Of a DNA stretch of 64,000 nucleotides, positions 56,491 through 64,000 are shown one piece after another. The position numbers and the translations under genes are program-made. The stretch comes from Mesorhizobium sp. M2A.F.Ca.ET.046.03.2.1 (GTDB lineage: Bacteria > Pseudomonadota > Alphaproteobacteria > Rhizobiales > Rhizobiaceae). The stretch's first letter is position 1. The number at the start of each line of letters is the position of its first letter. The stretch is from assembly GCF_003952425.1 (NCBI RefSeq), contig NZ_CP034449.1, positions 2,480,001 through 2,544,000 on the forward strand, given 5' to 3'. The notes under the pieces were generated by a model. It was not told the DNA's origin. It was given only the letters and a program-made list of their open reading frames with translations, and did not search any database.

Positions 56491-57957
56491 ATGGCAAGAA
56501 CACAGCTCAACCTCGCCGCTCATGTCGTCCGGCTCGGCAGCCAGACCGATTTTGCCGGCTGGCGCGACGCGGCGCGGCGGCTGGCGACGAACGATATTCC
56601 GCCGGAAGATGTCGCGTGGCAGGTCGAGCCGGATCGCGAAGATGGCGCCAGCGATTTGCCGGCTGCGCAAGCCGATGCGCGACTGGTCGTGCCGCGCGAC
56701 TTCATCGAGCGAGCCGAGACGGTGATCTGCCATTGCGACCCCGAGCGCTTCGGCTTTCTCTACCGGCTGCTCTGGCGATTGCGCTCGGAGCCGAAGCTGC
56801 TTTCGATCGCCACCGATCCCGATATCCGGCGGCTGGAGGCGATGGAGAAGGCCGTGCACCGCGACATCCACAAGATGCGCGCCTTCGTGCGCTTCCGAAA
56901 AATCGGCGAAGGCCCGGACGAGCGTTATGTCGCATGGTTCGAGCCCGACCATTACATCGTCGAGCGCAATGCCGATTTCTTCGTGCGTCGTTTCACTGGC
57001 ATGCGCTGGACGATCCTGACCCCGCATGCCTCGGCCGACTGGGACGGCGAGAGGCTGGCGATGGGGCCGGGTGCGGCCAAGCGCGACGCGCCGGCGGAAG
57101 ACGATGCCGAGGCGTTGTGGCGGACCTATTTCGAAAACATCTTCAACCCGGCCCGCCTCAAGGTGAAGGCGATGCAGAAGGAGATGCCGAAGAAATATTG
57201 GCGGAACCTTCCCGAGGCCTCGCTCATTCCAGATTTGATAGCAGGAGCGGACAAAGCCGCGTCAGACATGATCGCCCGGATGCCAACCAGCCCAGCACCG
57301 CATCATGCCAAGGTGAAGGCCAAGCACTGGCCCACGCCCGAGCCGTCCGATGTGGCGGCGCCTGAGGCCGACGATATTCCGGAGCTGCGCGAGGAGGCGA
57401 AAGGCTGCCGCCGCTGCCCGTTGTGGCGCGATGCGACGCAGACCGTCTTCGGCGAAGGGCCAGAAAATGCCGACGTGATCTTCGTCGGCGAGCAGCCTGG
57501 CGACCAAGAGGACCTGGCCGGCAAGCCGTTCGTCGGGCCGGCGGGCAAGGTGTTCGACAGCATCCTGGACGACGCCGCGATCGATCGCCACAAGGTCTAT
57601 GTGACCAATGCGGTGAAACACTTCAAATTCGAGCCGCGCGGCAAAAGGCGCATCCACTCCAAGCCCAATGCCGGTGAGATCCAGGCCTGCCGCTGGTGGC
57701 TGGACAAGGAGCTTGACCTGGTCAAGCCTAACCTCGTTGTGGCGCTCGGCGCGACGGCGGCGCAATCGCTGCTCGGCAAGGCGGTGCCGATCACCAAGAT
57801 GCGCGGCGACGTTGTCGAGCGCGAGGATGGCTTGCGGGTGTTCCTGACGATCCACCCCTCCTTCATCCTGCGCATCCGGGAGCAGGAGGACAAGGAGGCC
57901 GAGAGGGAGCGGTTCTTGCAGGATATGCGGAAGGTCAAGCAGCTGATGGGGGCTTGA
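56491..57957 (+). CDS. DUF4130-UdgX fusion, uracil-DNA binding/glycosylase family protein
   Basis: 488 residues. The N-terminal half (about 1-250) is DUF4130, the usual partner of the radical SAM protein (VICHCDPERFGFLYRLLWRLRSEPKL, RFVRFRKIGE-like AFVRFRKIGEG, FFVRRFTGMRWTILTPHASADWDGE). The C-terminal part (about 290-488) is a family 4-like uracil-DNA glycosylase with CRRCPLW, motif GEQPGDQED (about 334-342), VTNAVKHFKFEPRGKRRIHSKP and TIHPSFILR. KRRIH at about 385-389 is the signature of UdgX, which uses the His to bond covalently to the uracil site. CRRC may hold an Fe-S ligand pair. Confidence 0.95.
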   Translation: MARTQLNLAAHVVRLGSQTDFAGWRDAARRLATNDIPPEDVAWQVEPDREDGASDLPAAQADARLVVPRDFIERAETVICHCDPERFGFLYRLLWRLRSEPKLLSIATDPDIRRLEAMEKAVHRDIHKMRAFVRFRKIGEGPDERYVAWFEPDHYIVERNADFFVRRFTGMRWTILTPHASADWDGERLAMGPGAAKRDAPAEDDAEALWRTYFENIFNPARLKVKAMQKEMPKKYWRNLPEASLIPDLIAGADKAASDMIARMPTSPAPHHAKVKAKHWPTPEPSDVAAPEADDIPELREEAKGCRRCPLWRDATQTVFGEGPENADVIFVGEQPGDQEDLAGKPFVGPAGKVFDSILDDAAIDRHKVYVTNAVKHFKFEPRGKRRIHSKPNAGEIQACRWWLDKELDLVKPNLVVALGATAAQSLLGKAVPITKMRGDVVEREDGLRVFLTIHPSFILRIREQEDKEAERERFLQDMRKVKQLMGA

Positions 57958-58030
57958 TCGTTCTACGCACCGGATGATGCTGTTGCGGGGTGTGCGGCCT
58001 TGGAGATTAGCGGAGACGCCCCACCGCTTC

Positions 58031-58211
58031 GTCATCCACGGGCGGAGCAAGGAGCGAAGCGACGCAGCGCAGACCCGAGGATCCATGCCGTGACTTAAAC
58101 GCGCCGCGACGGTGCAGAATTCTGCTCTGCTGCACTCTTCGGCTAAGGTCACGGCATGGATTCTAGGGTCTACGCGCGTCGCTTCGCTCCTTGCTCCGCC
58201 CTAGAATGACG
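58031..58211. repeat. Long palindromic repeat R2
   Basis: Left arm GTCATCCACGGGCGGAGCAA..AGGATCCATGCCGTGAC, core GCAGAATTCTG, right arm GTCACGGCATGGATTCTAGG..CGCCCTAGAATGAC. Related to 5501, 47032 and 63849. Confidence 0.85.
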
Positions 58212-58230
58212 AGCTCTGTGGGGCTCCGCG

Positions 58231-59490
58231 CTACCTAACCAGAATCGCCCTCAGATCGTTCACGTTCGTCCCCGTCGGCCCCGGCACGAACAAATCTCCA
58301 ACCGCATTAAATGCCGTCCAGGCGTTGTTACCGGCGAGCATTGCCTTGGCGTCGACGCCTGCCGCGCGCATGCGCGCCACGGTCGAGCCGTCGGCGAAGG
58401 CGCCGGCATTGTTCTCCGAGCCGTCTATGCCGTCGGTGTCGGCAGCAAGGGCATGAATGCACTCGACACCGTCGATACCGATGGCGAAGGCGAGCAGGAA
58501 TTCGGAATTGCGGCCGCCCTTCCCCTTGGCCCGCAAGGTGACGGTGGTCTCGCCACCGGACAGGATCAGCACGGGCTTCTTGAAAGGGCGGTTGCGCGTC
58601 GCCACCTCGCGCGCGATCGCGGCGTGGACGCCTCCGACCTCGCGCGCCTCGCCCTCGATGGCATCCGACAGGATGACCGTCTCGATGCCTTGCCGCTTCG
58701 CTTCGGCGGCGGCAGCTTCCAGCGAGACGCCGGCCGAGGCGGTCAGGTGCACCTCATTGCCGGCAAAGCGCGGATCGCCGGGACGCGGAGCATCGGCGTC
58801 GGGCGACTGGATATGGGCCATGACCGAGGCCGGCAGCTTCATGCCATAAGCGGCGATCGAGGCCAGTGCATCCTGACGGCTGCCGGTGTCGGGAACGGTC
58901 GGCCCCGAGGCGACCAGCGCCGGGTTGTCGCCGGGGATGTCGGAGACGACCAGCGACACGACCCGCGCCGGATGCGCCGCGGCAGCCAGGCGTCCGCCCT
59001 TGATGGTCGAGACATGCTTGCGGATGGTGTTCATCGCCGCGATCGGCGCGCCGGAGGCAAGCAGCGCCTCGTTGACGGCGATCTCGTCGGCAAGCGTCAG
59101 GCCGGGAGCGGGAGACGGCAGCAGGGCCGAGCCGCCGCCGGAAATCAGCGCCACGACCAGGTCTTCCGAAGTCAGGCCCCGCACCTTCTCGAGCAGCCGG
59201 CGCGAGGCCTCCAGGCCGGCGGCATCCGGCACCGGATGCGCCGCCTCGATGATCTCGATGCGCTCACAACTGGCGCCATAGCCGTAGCGGGTGACGACCA
59301 GACCATCGATGGGACCGTCCCAGACCTTCTCGAAGGCCGCCGCCATCTGCGCCGAGCCCTTTCCCGCGCCGATGACGACGGTGCGGCCTTTCGGCTTAGC
59401 CGGCAAATGATTGCGGATCGTCTTTTCCGGGTCGGCGGCGGCGACGGCGGCCTTGAAGATCGAGGTGAGGAAGGTCTTTGGATCGGTCAT
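58231..59490 (-). CDS. Glycerate 2-kinase (DUF4147/MOFRL family)
   Basis: 419 residues. GKGSAQMAAAFEKVWDG, LVVALISGGGSALLPSPAPGLTLADEI and the MOFRL-like end PVLILSGGETTVTLRAKGKGGRNSEFLLAFA are family hallmarks. It phosphorylates D-glycerate to 2-phosphoglycerate with ATP, completing use of glyoxylate and tartronate semialdehyde. It was once called hydroxypyruvate reductase (TtuD). Start ATG overlaps the stop of the upstream UPF0303 gene (ATGA). Confidence 0.93.
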   Translation of the reverse strand: MTDPKTFLTSIFKAAVAAADPEKTIRNHLPAKPKGRTVVIGAGKGSAQMAAAFEKVWDGPIDGLVVTRYGYGASCERIEIIEAAHPVPDAAGLEASRRLLEKVRGLTSEDLVVALISGGGSALLPSPAPGLTLADEIAVNEALLASGAPIAAMNTIRKHVSTIKGGRLAAAAHPARVVSLVVSDIPGDNPALVASGPTVPDTGSRQDALASIAAYGMKLPASVMAHIQSPDADAPRPGDPRFAGNEVHLTASAGVSLEAAAAEAKRQGIETVILSDAIEGEAREVGGVHAAIAREVATRNRPFKKPVLILSGGETTVTLRAKGKGGRNSEFLLAFAIGIDGVECIHALAADTDGIDGSENNAGAFADGSTVARMRAAGVDAKAMLAGNNAWTAFNAVGDLFVPGPTGTNVNDLRAILVR

Positions 59491-59990
59491 TTGTCTTCCG
59501 GCGGCAATCTGAGCTTGCTCGCATCGACGCCGAGATGCGCGCAGATCGCATCGACCACGACGCCGTGGTCCTCGCGCTCCGGCAGGCCCGAAACGGCGAT
59601 GACGCCAATGACCCCGGCCCCCTTGACCGTGACCGGAAAGCCGCCGCCGGCCAGCACATAGTCGGCGATGTCAAGCGCTTCGCCGACCTTGAACGTGCGG
59701 TCAGGCCGCTGCTGCTCCAGCACAAGGCGATAGGTGCTTCTCAGATAGCGCTTCACGACGTTGATCTTGCGCCGCGCCCAGTCCGGATTGGAGGCGTTGG
59801 AGCCCGGCATCGCGGCATAGAAGAGCGGCCGGTCGAAGGTCCTGATGTCGACGATGATCGGCAGCTCTTCCTTCAGCGCCCGATCCCTGATGCCGGAACC
59901 GATCTTGAAGGCGACGGCCTCGTCGAAGGCCGGGAAGACCAGCGTGGCTTCCTGTTTCTTGATCAGAGCGATGTCGTCGGCGGTGGCCAT
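59487..59990 (-). CDS. UPF0303/heme-degrading domain protein (GlcG/HbpS-like)
   Basis: 167 residues from ATG 59990, with GGAGAAA upstream. The fold is that of GlcG/HbpS: KINVVKRYLRSTYRLVLEQQ and LADYVLAGGGFPVTVKGAGVIGVIAVSGLPEREDHGVVVDAIC-like motifs are visible. Members have been linked to heme binding or glycolate metabolism, but most are uncharacterised. It is coupled to the glycerate kinase, so a role in glycolate/glyoxylate use is plausible. Confidence 0.85.
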   Translation of the reverse strand: MATADDIALIKKQEATLVFPAFDEAVAFKIGSGIRDRALKEELPIIVDIRTFDRPLFYAAMPGSNASNPDWARRKINVVKRYLRSTYRLVLEQQRPDRTFKVGEALDIADYVLAGGGFPVTVKGAGVIGVIAVSGLPEREDHGVVVDAICAHLGVDASKLRLPPEDK

Positions 59991-60062
59991 GTCTCTTTCT
60001 CCGAAAATCGACACCGTCGTTTGTACGACAAGCTCCGTGTGGTCAAGCATCCATCGCGGACG

Positions 60063-60211
60063 CCCCCTCATCCGGCCTCTTCGCGGCCACCTTCTCCCCG
60101 AGGGGAGAAGAGACTGGCGCCAGCGCCGGCTCGCTCCTCTCCCCTCGGGGAGAGGTCGGATTGCCCCGAATTGCGCTTCGCAATTCGGTCGGCAATCCGG
60201 GTGAGGGGGTC
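60063..60211. repeat. Palindromic repeat R3, related copy
   Basis: CCCCCTCATCCGGCCTCTTC..CACCTTCTCCCCGAGGGGAG and ..CTCTCCCCTCGGGGAGAGG..GCAATCCGGGTGAGGGGG. An inner hairpin GAATTGCG-cttc-GCAATTC is present. Its end touches the guaD stop codon. Confidence 0.8.
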
Positions 60212-61526
60212 ACCCTGCGACAATCGCGCTCTTCGCCGGACGGCCCGCCAGATAGACCTCGCGCACAACCCGATCGTCGCCCAGCGTCTGCAAGAGGAAC
60301 AGCTCCTCCGCCAGCGTCTCGACCGTCTCCATCCTGAGCCGCATGCCCGGCGTGGCATGGGCATCGAGCACGACGATGTCGGCATCGGTGCCCTCCTCCA
60401 GCGTGCCGACCTTGTCGGCCACCGACAGCGCCTCGGCATTGCCGCGCGTCAATTGCCAGAAGGACTGGAACGGGTTCAGCTTCTCGCCGTTCAGCGCGAT
60501 CACCTTGTAGCCCTCGTCCATGGTGCGCAGCATCGAATAATTGGTGCCGCCACCGACATCGGTCGCGGCCGCAATCCGAAGCGGCTTCTCGCGCAGACGA
60601 TAGCGCTGGTAGTCGAACAGGCCGGATCCGAGGAAAAGATTGGAGGTGGGGCAGAACACCGCGACCGAGCCCGATTGCGACAGCGCATCCGCCTCGCGCT
60701 CCGACAAATGGATGCAGTGGCCGAACAGGCTCTTTTTGCCGAGCAGGCCGTAATGCTCATAGACGTCGGTGTAGTCGCGCGACCAGGGGTAGAGCTCCTG
60801 GGTGAAGGCGATCTCGGCGTGGTTCTCCGACAGATGCGTCTGCATGTGCAGGCCGGGATGCTCGCGGCAGAGCGCGCCGGCCATCTCCATCTGCTCGGGC
60901 GTAGACGTAATGGCGAAGCGCGGCGTGATGGCATAGAGCTGACGGCCCTTGCCGTGCCATTCGGCAATCAGCGCCTTGCTGTCGTCGTAACCGGTTTGCG
61001 GCGTGTCGAGCACGCCGTCCGGGGCGTTGCGGTCCATCATCACCTTGCCGGCGATGTTGAGCATGTTGCGCTCATGCGACTCGGCGAAGAAGGCTTCCGC
61101 CGATGATTTGTGCACCGAGCAATAGGCGGCGACCGTCGTCGTGCCTTGCCGCAGCATCTCGTCGAGGAACAGCCGCGCGATGCGGCGGCCATGCTGGGCG
61201 TTCTGGAATTTCGACTCCTCTGGAAAGGTGTATTTGTTCAGCCAGTCGAGCAGCTCGGCGCCGTAGGAGGCGATGATCTGCATCTGCGGCACATGGACAT
61301 GCGCGTCGAGGAAGCCCGGCAGGATCAGATGCGGACGATGGTCGATCGTCTCGACGCCGGCGCCCGCCTTCTTCGAGACATCCGCATAGGCGCCGGCGGC
61401 GACGATCCTGCCATTGTCAATCAGCAGGGCGCCATCCTCCTCGTAGCGCCAGGCGGAATGGTCGTCGATCGTTTCGGGCCAGCGCATGAAGGAGAGCGTA
61501 CGGCCGCGCAGAATTTTCGCTGTCAT
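60210..61526 (-). CDS. guaD: Guanine deaminase
   Basis: 438 residues of the amidohydrolase family. Zinc ligands PGFLDAHVHVPQ (about 71-82), THLSENHAE, GHCIHLS and ATDVGGGTNYSML are present, the set of guanine deaminases. The enzyme turns guanine into xanthine and ammonia in purine catabolism. It is 2 bases downstream of the urate hydroxylase gene, so the two are cotranscribed. Confidence 0.95.
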   Translation of the reverse strand: MTAKILRGRTLSFMRWPETIDDHSAWRYEEDGALLIDNGRIVAAGAYADVSKKAGAGVETIDHRPHLILPGFLDAHVHVPQMQIIASYGAELLDWLNKYTFPEESKFQNAQHGRRIARLFLDEMLRQGTTTVAAYCSVHKSSAEAFFAESHERNMLNIAGKVMMDRNAPDGVLDTPQTGYDDSKALIAEWHGKGRQLYAITPRFAITSTPEQMEMAGALCREHPGLHMQTHLSENHAEIAFTQELYPWSRDYTDVYEHYGLLGKKSLFGHCIHLSEREADALSQSGSVAVFCPTSNLFLGSGLFDYQRYRLREKPLRIAAATDVGGGTNYSMLRTMDEGYKVIALNGEKLNPFQSFWQLTRGNAEALSVADKVGTLEEGTDADIVVLDAHATPGMRLRMETVETLAEELFLLQTLGDDRVVREVYLAGRPAKSAIVAG

Positions 61527-61528
61527 GC

Positions 61529-62755
61529 CTATTTTCCGGCGCCTTCGAACCAGGCGACCAGAAGGGCCCGTTCCTGGTCGGTGATCTGGGTGACGTTGGC
61601 GGGCGGCATGGCATGCGCCCGGCCGGCCTGGATGTAGATCTCGCGCGCATGCTCGGCGATGCGCTCGTCGGTGTCGAGCAGCACGCCCTTCGGCGCATGG
61701 TAGATGCCTTCATAGACCGGCTCTTCCGTATGGCACATGGAGCAGCGGCCGAGCACGGTGTCGCGCACGGCCGGGAAATGCGCCGAGGCGATATAGACCT
61801 GAGCGGCGGCGGAGGCGGCCGAGGTCTTCGGCTCGCCGGTCAGCACCTTCGGGACGGTCGACAGCCAGATGATGATCATGAACAGCACGGCGGCGCCCAG
61901 CCAGGTCCAGGTCGGGTTGCCTTTGCGCGCATGGACCGTGTTGAAATAGTGCCGGATCAGCACGCCGATGATGAAGACCAGCGAGGCGATGACCCAGTTG
62001 AACTGCGTGCCGAAGGCCAGCGGGTAGTGGTTCGACAGCATCAGGAACAGGACCGGCAAGGTCAGGTAGTTGTTGTGCAGCGAGCGCTGCTTGGCGATCT
62101 TGCCGTATCTCGGGTCAGGCTTGCGGCCGGCGATGAGGTCGGCGACGACGATCTTCTGGTTGGGGATGATGACCATGAAGACATTGGCCGACATGATCGT
62201 GGCGGTGATGGCGCCGAGATGCAGGAAGGCGGCGCGGCCGGTGAAGAGATGGGTGAGCCCCCAGGCGATGAACACCAGCACGCAATAGAGCACCAGCATC
62301 AGCCCAGTGTCGCTTTTGCCGAGCGGCGAGCGGCACAGAAGATCGTATACGATCCAGCCGACGCCGATGGTGGCCAGCGACAAGAGGATGCCGACCGGCG
62401 CCGAGATGTTGAGCACGTTGGGATCGATCAGGAAGAGATCGGCGCCGGCATAGTAGACCACGCAGAGCATGGCGAAGCCCGACAGCCAGGTGGCGTAGGA
62501 CTCCCATTTGAACCAGGTGAGGTGTTCCGGCATCTCGGCCGGCGCCACCAGGTATTTCTGGATGTGGTAGAAGCCGCCGCCATGCACCTGCCATTCCTCG
62601 CCGAAGGCGCCGGCAGGCAGGCCGGGACGCTGGCGCAGGCCGAGATCGAGGGCGACGAAATAGAAGGAGGAGCCGATCCAGGCGATGCCGGTGATTACAT
62701 GCAGCCAGCGGACGGCGAAGCTTAGCCAGTCCCAGAAAATCGCGAAATCCATCAT
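61529..62755 (-). CDS. puuD: Membrane urate hydroxylase with cytochrome c domain (PuuD, purine type)
   Basis: 408 residues. Eight or nine membrane helices in the N-terminal 310 residues (WLHVITGIAWIGSSFYFVALD, TWLSGFAMLCVVYYAGADLFLI, ANVFMVIIPNQKIVVADLIAG, NHYPLAFGTQFNWVIASLVFIIGVL) form the DUF989 urate oxidase domain. The C-terminal domain has one heme c site CSMCH at about residue 344, with an AHAMPP Met ligand. It oxidises urate to 5-hydroxyisourate and passes electrons to the respiratory chain. ATG with AGGGA upstream. Confidence 0.95.
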   Translation of the reverse strand: MMDFAIFWDWLSFAVRWLHVITGIAWIGSSFYFVALDLGLRQRPGLPAGAFGEEWQVHGGGFYHIQKYLVAPAEMPEHLTWFKWESYATWLSGFAMLCVVYYAGADLFLIDPNVLNISAPVGILLSLATIGVGWIVYDLLCRSPLGKSDTGLMLVLYCVLVFIAWGLTHLFTGRAAFLHLGAITATIMSANVFMVIIPNQKIVVADLIAGRKPDPRYGKIAKQRSLHNNYLTLPVLFLMLSNHYPLAFGTQFNWVIASLVFIIGVLIRHYFNTVHARKGNPTWTWLGAAVLFMIIIWLSTVPKVLTGEPKTSAASAAAQVYIASAHFPAVRDTVLGRCSMCHTEEPVYEGIYHAPKGVLLDTDERIAEHAREIYIQAGRAHAMPPANVTQITDQERALLVAWFEGAGK

Positions 62756-62887
62756 TGAAATCGTCCCTGCCGATGAGAGCGACTTTACGGTGTGCAGCGC
62801 AAACGAAAAGAGGCGAGGTGCGCGATGACTTTCAAAAAAAAATGGAAAATACTAGGCTTGCCCCTCATAGCCGTTTGAGAGCCACGC

Positions 62888-63808
62888 ATGGCCTATCTCG
62901 ACAACATCGCCGTCTTCGTCCGCGTCGTCGAGCTCGGCAATCTGTCGGCGGCGGGGCGTGACATGCGCATTTCTCCGGCCGTCGCCTCCAACCGCATCAA
63001 GGAACTGGAAAAGCATCTGGGGGTGCGGCTGTTCAACCGCACGACCCGTCAATTGATGCCGACCGAGCACGGCACAGTGTTCTACACCGGCGCCAAGCAG
63101 GTGCTGGATGCCATCACCGAGGCGGAAGCCGCGGTCGCATCGCTGTCCGGCCAGCCGCGCGGGACCATCAGGGTGACGGCGCCGCTCGGCCTCGGACGGC
63201 GGCTGATCGCCTCGGGCATCCCGGATTTCCACGACAAATATCCAGATATCGAGGTGCGGCTCAGGCTCTCCGACCACAATGTCGACATCATGAAGGAAGG
63301 CATCGACGTCGCCTTCCGCCTCGGCATCATCGAGGATTCGAGCCTCAGGATGCGCGGCATCATGGAATGCGAGCGCGTGCTGGTGGCGGCGCCGAAATAT
63401 CTGGAAGCGCGCGGCGAGCCCGCCGAACCCCAGGAACTGATCGGCAGGAAACACGACTGCCTGATGCTGCGCTATGCCGGCGCGCGCGAATATGTCTGGA
63501 CGCTGCAGACGCCCGGCGGCCCGCAGAAGTTCGAGGTGCACGGCCCTTACGACACTGACGACGGCGACGTGCTGACCGGCTGGGCGCTGTCGGGTCGCGG
63601 CATCATCAACAAGCCGCGGTTCGAGGTCGAGCCCTTCATCCGCGACCGCCGGCTGAAGGTGATCCTGCCGCAGACGCCGCCAACGCCGGTGCAATTCGCC
63701 GCCGTCTATCCGCACAAGAAGCTGCAGGACCCGAAGGTGCGGCTGCTGCTCGACTTCATGGCCGAGCGCTGCCAGCGGCTGATCAAGGATATTCTTGCGG
63801 GGAAGTAG
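62888..63808 (+). CDS. LysR family transcriptional regulator
   Basis: 306 residues. The N-terminal winged helix-turn-helix (FVRVVELGNLSAAGRDMRISPAVASNRIKELEKHLGVRLFNRTTRQ) is followed by the periplasmic-binding-like effector domain. It is divergent from the urate hydroxylase-guaD operon over 132 bp and probably activates or represses it, with a purine intermediate as likely effector. GAGAG lies about 6 bases before the ATG. Confidence 0.93.
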   Translation: MAYLDNIAVFVRVVELGNLSAAGRDMRISPAVASNRIKELEKHLGVRLFNRTTRQLMPTEHGTVFYTGAKQVLDAITEAEAAVASLSGQPRGTIRVTAPLGLGRRLIASGIPDFHDKYPDIEVRLRLSDHNVDIMKEGIDVAFRLGIIEDSSLRMRGIMECERVLVAAPKYLEARGEPAEPQELIGRKHDCLMLRYAGAREYVWTLQTPGGPQKFEVHGPYDTDDGDVLTGWALSGRGIINKPRFEVEPFIRDRRLKVILPQTPPTPVQFAAVYPHKKLQDPKVRLLLDFMAERCQRLIKDILAGK

Positions 63809-63848
63809 TGGTGGCTTGCTCTCGGTTGGCCGAAGCCTCCGCGACGTC

Positions 63849-64000
63849 GTCATCCACGGGCGGAGCGACGCGAAGCGGCGCGCAGACCCGAGGATCCATT
63901 CCGTGACCTTCGACGTGGGGCGCAGCGGAGCAGAATTCTGCCTCGTTGCGCGGCGCCTCGACGTCACGGAATGGATCCTCGGGTCTGCGCCGCGTCGCTT
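63849..64000. repeat. Long palindromic repeat R2, cut by window end
   Basis: GTCATCCACGGGCGGAGCGA..GAGGATCCATTCCGTGAC on the left, core GCAGAATTCTG, then GTCACGGAATGGATCCTCGG continuing to the edge of the window. The arms carry a shared TTCCGTGAC/GTCACGGAA change relative to the other copies, a compensated pair. Confidence 0.85.

Overview
The window reads as a stretch of chromosome from a Mesorhizobium-like alphaproteobacterium (Rhizobiales). The signs are high GC, an aroA product very close to the Agrobacterium CP4 enzyme, the order TIGR02300 gene / aroA / cmk / rpsA next to a tRNA-Ala(GGC), a three-subunit proton-translocating transhydrogenase, TRAP and ABC uptake genes with local regulators, and several families of short palindromic intergenic repeats of the rhizobial kind. 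There is no plasmid, phage, integrase, transposase or CRISPR signature. The genus is an inference from gene content; no search was run.

Layout. 0-3.1 kb: end of a beta-propeller lactonase gene, a lipoprotein, a 41-aa membrane protein, and two decayed genes (a YbhB/PEBP-family gene and a DUF6496-type gene). 3.2-8.3 kb: housekeeping core (tRNA-Ala, TIGR02300 protein, aroA, cmk, rpsA with a structured leader). 8.4-17.4 kb: an SDR, then a set suggesting uptake and breakdown of an arginine-like compound: AruI-like ThDP decarboxylase, BetI/TetR regulator, pentein guanidine hydrolase, a divergent polar amino acid ABC transporter and an Ldh_2-family reductase. 17.5-27.2 kb: NDUFA9-like protein, P450, FMN reductase, gyrB, pnt genes, cytochrome aa3 subunit IV and a DUF3096 protein. 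27.3-35.8 kb: FeeM-like N-acyl amino acid synthase, membrane GGDEF-EAL protein, fused indolepyruvate ferredoxin oxidoreductase, lipoprotein and CGNR regulator. 35.9-47 kb: orphan LivH-type permease, TRAP transporter with an alcohol dehydrogenase, a gamma-glutamyl hydrolase, an outer membrane protein, a LacI/2-hydroxyacid dehydrogenase pair and a DMT exporter. 47.2-55.2 kb: DUF2000/AraC pair, MarR regulator, CobW GTPase with a WD40 neighbour, class III aminotransferase with a glutamine synthetase-like ligase. 55.2-58 kb: a two-gene DNA-repair unit, radical SAM protein plus DUF4130-UdgX fusion, with a LexA-type box at the first start codon. 58.2-63.8 kb: glycerate kinase, UPF0303 protein, guanine deaminase, membrane urate hydroxylase and a divergent LysR regulator.

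The most interesting system is the radical SAM / DUF4130-UdgX pair. Its second protein carries the KRRIH loop of uracil-crosslinking UdgX proteins, and a GAAC-N7-GAAC repeat of the alphaproteobacterial LexA type ends two bases before the first gene, which predicts SOS control. Next come the arginine-derivative island with its TetR regulator, a multi-hairpin leader before rpsA, and five families of palindromic repeats, some of which run into the ends of genes.
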